This document shows positions 58,021 through 64,000 of a DNA stretch of 64,000 bases, piece after piece. Location: positions 56,172,501 through 56,236,500 of the forward strand of contig NC_073637.1 in NCBI RefSeq assembly GCF_029407905.1. Reading direction: 5' to 3'. The translations under genes were made by a program, and so were the position numbers. The stretch is from Bubalus kerabau. Taxonomy: Eukaryota > Chordata > Mammalia > Artiodactyla > Bovidae. The notes beneath the pieces are model-generated. The model was not told the origin of the DNA and did not search any database. It saw only the letters and a program-made list of their open reading frames with translations. Position 1 is the first letter of the stretch; each line of letters opens with the position of its first letter.

Positions 58021-58220
58021 TGAAGAAGTGAAGTCTCTCAGTTGTGCCTGACCCTTTGCGACCCCATGGACAGTAGCCTGCACCAAGCTCCTCCGTCCAT
58101 GGGATTTTCTAGGCAAGAGTACTGTAGTGGGTTGCCATTTCCTTCTCCAGGGAATCTTCCCGAACAGGGATTGAACCCAGGTCTCCTGCATTGTAGAGAC
58201 GCTTTACCATCTGAGCCACC
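58021..58220 (-). mobile_element. Bov-tA SINE nested in a Bov-tA
   Basis: Antisense, from tgaagaagtgaagtctctcag to accatctgagccacc. The target duplication is not evident. Confidence 0.9.
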
Positions 58221-58322
58221 AATCCCTAGGTTGGGAAGATCCCCCAGAGAAGGACATGGCAACCCACTCCTGTATTCTTGCCTGGAGAATTCCATGGACA
58301 TAGGAGCCTGGTGGGCTACAGT

Positions 58323-58603
58323 GCTGCTGCTGCTGCTGCTAAGTCACTACAGTCGTGCCCGATTCTGTGCGAACCCATAGACTGCAGAATGGCAGCCCCC
58401 CAGGCTCCCCCATCCCTGGGATTCTCCAGGCAAGAAAACTGGAGTGGGTTGCCATTTCCTCCTCCAATTCATGAAAGTGAAAAGTGAAGGTGAAGTTGCT
58501 TAGTCATACTCGTAGCAATCCTATGGACTGCAGCCTACCAGGCTCCTCCAGCCATGGGGTTTTCCATGCAACAGTACTGAAGTGTGGTGCCATTGCCTTC
58601 TCT
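58323..58603 (-). mobile_element. BovA2 dimer nested in a Bov-tA
   Basis: Starts (gct)n-aagtcactacagtcg; two units joined by attcatgaaagtgaaaagtgaagg. Flanks ggctacagt (58314-58322) and ggcttcagt (58606-58614) look like its TSD with one mismatch. Confidence 0.9.
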
Positions 58604-58660
58604 GAGGCTTCAGTGCATGGGATCACAAAGAGTTGGACGTGACTGAGCAACTAACACAAC

Positions 58661-60089
58661 AATCTGAAAAATAATCCATATTGCAGCAATGCTTATATAG
58701 ACATTTGTCTTTTTAAGACGTGATTTGGAGTCCCCAGTACATTTTAGATTGGTGATTTAGTCTCTAAAACCACCCAGGTAATAACTGAGTTAGGCCATTA
58801 ACACAAGGTGTAGTGAGTCACCCATACCATTAGAAATGTGTATCTTTTAAATGACTTACCTACTACATTCATTCAACCTATCTTCTGTCTTCTTCAACTT
58901 TTGTTCAGTTCATGTCATTGCTACATTTTCTGGAAAACTTGTTCCTATAAAATCTTAAGTTTAAGCCATTGACTAATAATAACTTTTTTAGTTGATGATT
59001 TATAAATTGGTTCTTTATTTAAATTATTAGGAATCATGTTATATGAAAAATTGATTGACTTAATTATTGCTTCCAAAATAATAATTCTTAAAAATATGAG
59101 CAATTTAAATCTTTAGGATCCCCAACCAAAAAACCTCTTGGTAAGTTAAAGAGAAATTCCTTGCCAAGTTGATGATTCATATGTATCATCATAAAATAAA
59201 GCATTTACCTTTAGATGCAGTAGACATATTTTCATGATTAAGGTTAATAATATAGCCCATTGCTATTCAAAATCCCACTGGGAGACAATATCAGAAAGGA
59301 ACAAGTGAGAAGCAGCTACCAATATTTAATAGAGTACCATAATGGTAAGTTAGAAGCTGCAGTTTGCTGGCCGTACAAGAATCCTGGTTTGCATTAGCAG
59401 AGCCAAGGCTTCAGCCTTTTACCTCATGTAAATTGCATGACTTCAGAGAAAAGAAAACAGAAAAAAAAATTGAAGCCTGAACAAATGAGAAAACATATGA
59501 TGAAAAAAAGCAGCTGGATATCACTTTTTTCCTATTCAAAAAATATTTGTTCCCCAGGAAAATATCTTAGGAAATCATTTGTGATGATGCATCTCTAATG
59601 GATAGAACCGTAGTACAACTGTTGCTAAAATCAATTGACATCCATTACTGAGGTAAAATGAAAAACCTGCTGTTGTGTTGACAAAAACGTATGGAACCTA
59701 CATTGCCTGTGTGTTGATATATAATAAAGGGTTTTGATGTAGACGTTTACTGAGGCTTAAATTTTCTCATTCCATTCTACAGGAGTTTAAAATAAAAATC
59801 AAACTATGATGAAGATGTTAAATGTTGAGACAATTCAATCTACAATTTACTTAGTCTCCAAAAGATTACTCTGTGTCTAAAGTAGTAAAATCTTACCCAT
59901 CTCAGAAAAATAAATGTCCTGCATTCCATTATCTTTTCCACTTGTCACATCCAAGGTGACTGTAACTATGACAAGGAGAGGAGGAATGTGGTTCTCATAG
60001 TTCTGTAAAACATAATGAGTTGGAATTGAGGGAGGCATTGGGACCCACACTATATGTGGCCCCAAAGTTCAGTCCTCTCTTTTGTATCT
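58661..60089. other. Unassigned AT-rich sequence
   Basis: About 1.4 kb with no gene or repeat that I recognise. Confidence 0.45.
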
Positions 60090-60437
60090 CTCACTCTGAG
60101 AGATATCATCTGTCATTTTATGAGGACAATTAAGCAGCCTTATGGAGAGGTCTACATGGAGAATAGCTGAAGCATCTTCCTAACAGTCTTGTGAAAAAAA
60201 AAAAAAAAACAATGAGACGGATTCTCTGGTGCCAGTCAGGACTTCAGGTGCCTGCAGCCCAACTGACATCTTGAACATCTTGACTGCAACCTATGAAAGA
60301 ATCTGAGCCAAAAGTATTCAGCTAAACCAACTCCACATTCCTGATCCACACAAACTATGAAATACTAAACATTTGTATTTTCAAGCCTTTAAGTTTGGGG
60401 CTATTTTTGACACAGCAACACATAAGTAACACAGACA
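60090..60437 (+). mobile_element. MLT-type LTR (ERVL-MaLR)
   Basis: tcttgactgcaacctatgaaagaatctgagcc, ctgatccacacaaactatgaaatactaaacatttgtattttcaagcctttaagtttgggg and acacagcaacacataagtaacac follow the 3' part of an MLT-type LTR. A-run at 60194-60209. Confidence 0.6.
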
Positions 60438-61199
60438 AAAATATTATAGATACAGATAGCATTGAAGATATAGTGATTTACTGTTGAAGGGAGGATAAAG
60501 GAAGAAATATCCCCCCATAGAATTGTTGTATGGACTTACTTGAGAATGAAGATGAAACGTTAACTAGGAGACTGGCAAACAACATGTTATTTACAGGATA
60601 TTTTTAAAATATAAAACTACATTGTTTTTCATGATCGGGTATCAGGTGCCTTAGAGTTAAAAACAAATTTGAAAGCCAGTTTGCTAATGAGGCTTTTCAA
60701 AGTGTTCCATTATTTTAAAAAGTAAGAGAAAACTGTTTTCAGAGATATTTATGCTTAGGTTGGAAAGTTGAAAATGCCATATTATACAGATTTATATATA
60801 TAAAAGACTCAGTCCAGAAATAGAAAATGAATATCTCAATGTAAAATATAAATGTATACCATTAGTCAAAAGAAGCATGAATCATAGAAAGAAAAGGAAA
60901 ATAGAACACAACAAACAAAGATAATTTACATACCTAGGGTTAATACTAACTCCTTAGGAAAGAAGAGCTAAAATTTATGTAAAGTTGCTTAGAAGTACTT
61001 ATGTATATATACATGTATTATGCATGCATAGTTTTTGTTCTGAATAGGGATCCACTCCTTAATACAAGCCTATTTCTTCATAATTTTCCAAGTTAATTCA
61101 GATAGGTATTATAGTGTGTGGATGCGCCCCCCAGTACATCACACTCTCACCTATCTTTGTTACAATAAGTTTTCATGGCTAGAATTCTCTTAAACTGCC
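60438..61199. other. Unassigned AT-rich sequence
   Basis: Nothing recognised. Confidence 0.4.
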
Positions 61200-61480
61200 C
61201 CTCCCCCATTATTCTCAGTGCCTGCACCTTCTCATCTTTCAGATACCAGCTCAAGTTTCAACTCAAGGAAGGTCTAATCCAGCACTCTCTTTATTTTCCT
61301 TCATACTAGATGTTTCATTTTATTTTATTTACGTTTTTGTATATTTTTCCCTCTGACTCCCTCAGTAGACTGTATGTTTCTTAAGAGAAGCAACTTCATC
61401 ATTTTTAATTCACATCTTATCCTCAAGAACTGAAACATCAGAGATGTTTTTAAAACTTTTCAAATAAATAAGACTTCTTT
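61200..61480 (+). repeat. L2 LINE 3' end
   Basis: ctcatctttcagataccagctcaagtttcaactcaaggaaggtc, ccagcactctctttattttccttcatac and gactgtatgtttcttaagagaagcaac follow the L2 3' end; the usual aataaat tail may be at about 61461. Confidence 0.6.
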
Positions 61481-62007
61481 TTAGAAAATTTTTAGAATTT
61501 GAAAGAAGTAGAGAAGAGTCCCTGGGCAAAAACATGAACCAATCTCAGACAGACACACCAATGCAAACAAACATTCATGGCACATTAAAAATCTAACAAA
61601 ATACAGCTGTAATGAACACGTTTTTTTCTTTTTAAGCTTAAATAATGTGAAACTGCCATATTTTCTGCTTCAATTTTGTGTGATTATTTGACTAGGAAAG
61701 TATTCCATACTGGATTCTGTAAAGAATATTTCTCACATGGTTTTACTTATATGAATACTAGAATATTTATTTTAATAAAATGATGTATTCCAGTCACTCT
61801 GTGCATCTACACACAATAATACCTATAGGAATTCACTTGGAAAATTATGAAGAAATAGGTGTACTGGAGGGATGGTAAGAAGACCAATGTGGTTTGATCA
61901 TACCAGTCAAGGGGCATAATAAGTTGACTTTAAGTCAGACAAAGCAACATGGTGAGATGATAAGTAGTGAAGATCTTATTTTATATGTAGTGGAAAGTAT
62001 GTTTGTT
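61481..62007. other. Unassigned AT-rich sequence
   Basis: Nothing recognised. Confidence 0.4.
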
Positions 62008-62224
62008 GTTGTGTGTGTGTTCAGTCTCTCAGTCTTTTACAGCTCTTTGCAGCCCCATAGACTATAGCCTGTCAAGGCTCCTCTGTTCATGGGAATATCC
62101 AGACAAGAATACTGGAGTGGGTTATCATTTCCTACTCCAGGGGATCTTCCCAACCCAGAGATGGAACCTGCCTCTCCTGCCTTGGCAGGCAGGTTTCTTA
62201 TCACTAGTGCCACCTGGGAATCCC
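62008..62224 (-). mobile_element. Bov-tA SINE
   Basis: Antisense, with a gttgttgtgtgtgtgttcagtc tail and a head ending gtgccacctgggaatccc. No clear duplication. Confidence 0.93.
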
Positions 62225-63732
62225 AGTAGAATTGAAGCATTTAGTATAGAAGGGATGTAAATTATGTAAATTTTTTATGTTTTATAAAGTTAACTGAATA
62301 AAAATTATAGAGGATGCAGACAGAAAAAGATAGACAATTGGCTGTATCTAAGTGAAAGATAATGGTTACTTGGAAAATGGTAGTTACGGTGGTGATGAAG
62401 AATAGACAATTAATTGAGATATTTTTAAATGATATTGGCAAGTATTAATGATTTGATAAGCTGAAGATAAAAAGAATTAAGACTGACTCTATCAAGTTTC
62501 CAAAAAGCTTTGGATGATGTATGATGTCAAAGTTTAATTAAATTAGAAAAATACTATATTGCTTAGTAGATGTATGGAAATTGGTAGAAAAACAATAAAG
62601 TTGCCCTTGAAATTTAAAATATTTTCACTTCCAACTCTAGGGTTTTGCATACCGCTATGTTCTCACTATCATATTCATACTAAAATAGCTTTCTGTTCAT
62701 TTTAGTCATGTCTCTTTTGATTTTGACTAATTTCTCTAAAAGTAAAGTAGCGTAGAATCCATGTATTCTTCACTTGGCTGTGAACCTTGGGAACTCTGCT
62801 CCCTCACTCAGTGCAGTAAGTGCACTGTGCTTGTCACAAAATTATTGGGATACTTGAAATCCAAAGTCAAAATTGCCTGTAAGACTGTCACACCTTAACA
62901 TCTCAGATTTTGAACAAGTTTAAGAAACAAACAAAAAAAAGAAAGATAAAGGTGAAATCAGAATTTGTATTTTATATGTAGTTCTGGTGCTCATAAATAA
63001 ATGTCCCATTCATAATCGAATGCAGTTTTATAAAAAGTTTATTCATCACCACTGCCTATGTGAGACTACTGTTCTAGACCCTCCATCTGGTAAGAGCTAT
63101 CAGTTCACAAGTGGAGCACTTTTTCATAGTTGATGTGAAACAAGTTGTTAAGAAGCAGCTCTGTTCCTTATTAGCTAACCTGATTCAGTCCATCTTTCTG
63201 ATTAATGCACTTTCTTGGCACCCAGGGAGTCCCAGGTGTTATAATGAATTTGTGAGAAATTTTCACCTTTCTGCACACTTAAATATGACTGTGAATGCAG
63301 CACAAGTCATCAGATGTCCCCTGTGTTCAGTGAGGTGAAAAACATGTAGGAAAACAGTTGGAAATACGTGTTGTGTTCTTAATGAAATTTGGCTAACTTG
63401 TGTTATACACTATGCAATGCATTTTAATTACGCATAAAAATTCTGGCTCAGTGTTCTATTAGAAATCATTCATATTGGTTATATACTTCATTTAGTAATA
63501 TTTTTACAGAGGTAATTAGCAAATTGGTTGGTAGGATATATATTTTAGAAAAGTTGCTAATAATCTTTTAGTATCAAAATAGTCATATAATTCCAATGAA
63601 AAGTAAAAATAACAAAAAAAAATTAATCTAGCTTTGATAACTGATCTTGTCTACCCATTCCATGTGCCCGGCATATCTTGGTTTCTTGGGATTGAGTTTG
63701 TCTTCTTGTTTTTCCTCTACATCTTTTGGTAT
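62225..63732. other. Unassigned AT-rich sequence
   Basis: No gene recognised. The 75-codon frame at 63111-63338 has no known signature. Confidence 0.4.
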
Positions 63733-63744
63733 AGGTTACTTACT

Positions 63745-63963
63745 GAAAGTGAGTGAAAATGTTACTTGCTCAGTTGTGTCTGACTCTTTGCAAACCCATG
63801 GACTATAGCCCACCACGCTCCTCTGTCCATATAATTCTCCAGGCAAGAATACTGGAGTGTTTAGCCATCCTCCTCTCCAGGAGATCTTCCCAACCCAGGG
63901 ATCAAACCCAGCTCTCCTGCATTGCAGGCAAATTCTTCACCGTCTGAACCATCAGGGAAGCCC
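63745..63963 (-). mobile_element. Bov-tA SINE with perfect 12-bp TSD
   Basis: aggttacttact at 63733-63744 and 63964-63975 frames an antisense SINE from gaaagtgagtgaaaatgttac to ctgaaccatcagggaagccc. Confidence 0.96.
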
Positions 63964-64000
63964 AGGTTACTTACTACTAGTATATAATATGATACATTTT

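Larger units (their letters stand above)
57971..58660 (+). mobile_element. Bov-tA SINE broken by two other SINEs
   Basis: Pieces 57971-58020 (head), 58221-58322 (rest of head and body) and about 58612-58660 (3' end) make one sense Bov-tA once the inserts are removed. About 10 bp around the B box are missing at the first break. Confidence 0.88.

Noticed and set aside
1420..63963. tRNA-like sequences as tRNA genes
   Set aside because: A and B boxes are present in Bov-tA heads, but each is fused to a BovA body and lacks a foldable mature tRNA with CCA-end context.
1..64000. Open reading frames of 60 to 417 codons as host genes
   Set aside because: All those with recognisable motifs are BovB or L1 ORF2, and the rest read through SINEs, LTRs or featureless AT-rich DNA. 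No splice-site, start context or domain supports a host gene.
1..64000. CRISPR array, operon, phage or other prokaryotic system
   Set aside because: No spaced identical direct repeats, ribosome binding sites or gene clusters are present; the repeats are dispersed eukaryotic retroelements.

Overview
This window is vertebrate, and specifically ruminant (bovid-type), nuclear DNA. The diagnostic evidence is the repeat content: many copies of the BovB (RTE-clade) LINE, its derived SINEs (Bov-tA with a tRNA-Glu-like head, BovA monomers, BovA2 dimers), a CHR-type cetartiodactyl SINE, ruminant-type L1 3' ends and two ERVK-type solo LTRs, over older mammalian repeats (MIR, L2, old L1, MER1, MER5A, Tigger1, MLT-type LTRs). 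I cannot decide cattle, sheep, goat or another bovid from the sequence alone.

I find no host protein-coding gene, exon, RNA gene, CRISPR array or operon. Every protein-like reading frame I could identify comes from BovB or L1 ORF2, from LTRs, or from chance reading through SINEs. The sequence looks like intergenic or deep intronic AT-rich DNA.

Layout. 1-13 kb: AT-rich background with Bov-tA SINEs, a SINE-in-SINE nest (2972-3638), a MER1 hAT element with near-perfect target duplication, an internally deleted Tigger1, a BovB copy with a 5' inversion (5102-5630), an old L1, and a MIR split by two later SINEs. 13-23 kb: a three-level nest (SINE, then LTR-like element, then BovB, 13697-14977), MER5A, several BovB 3' ends and an ERV1-like solo LTR (18036-18594). 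23-35 kb: oppositely oriented BovA2 dimers, MLT-like LTRs, old L1 ORF1/HAL1-like sequence, young ruminant L1 pieces and BovB fragments. 35-40 kb: two long BovB copies in opposite orientation, forming an inverted repeat of about 4.9 kb and sharing a 2-nt frameshift insertion. 40.8-42.5 kb: an MLT1 LTR invaded by an older BovB, itself invaded by a younger BovB. 42.5-51 kb: old L1s, an AT minisatellite, and an intact ERVK solo LTR. 51.2-58.7 kb: the longest BovB copy (antisense, reaching into the 5' UTR), broken by a second ERVK LTR; then another sense BovB and a triple SINE nest. 58.7-64 kb: mostly unassigned AT-rich DNA with an MLT-like LTR, an L2 fragment and two Bov-tA SINEs.

The elements do not act together as a system. 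BovB supplied the reverse transcriptase thought to move itself and the Bov-tA/BovA SINEs. The local copies are all 5'-truncated, frameshifted or mutated at active-site positions, so I see no element here likely to be autonomous. I did not find a previously undescribed biological system; the value of the window is as a record of nested insertions with readable target-site duplications (TSDs).
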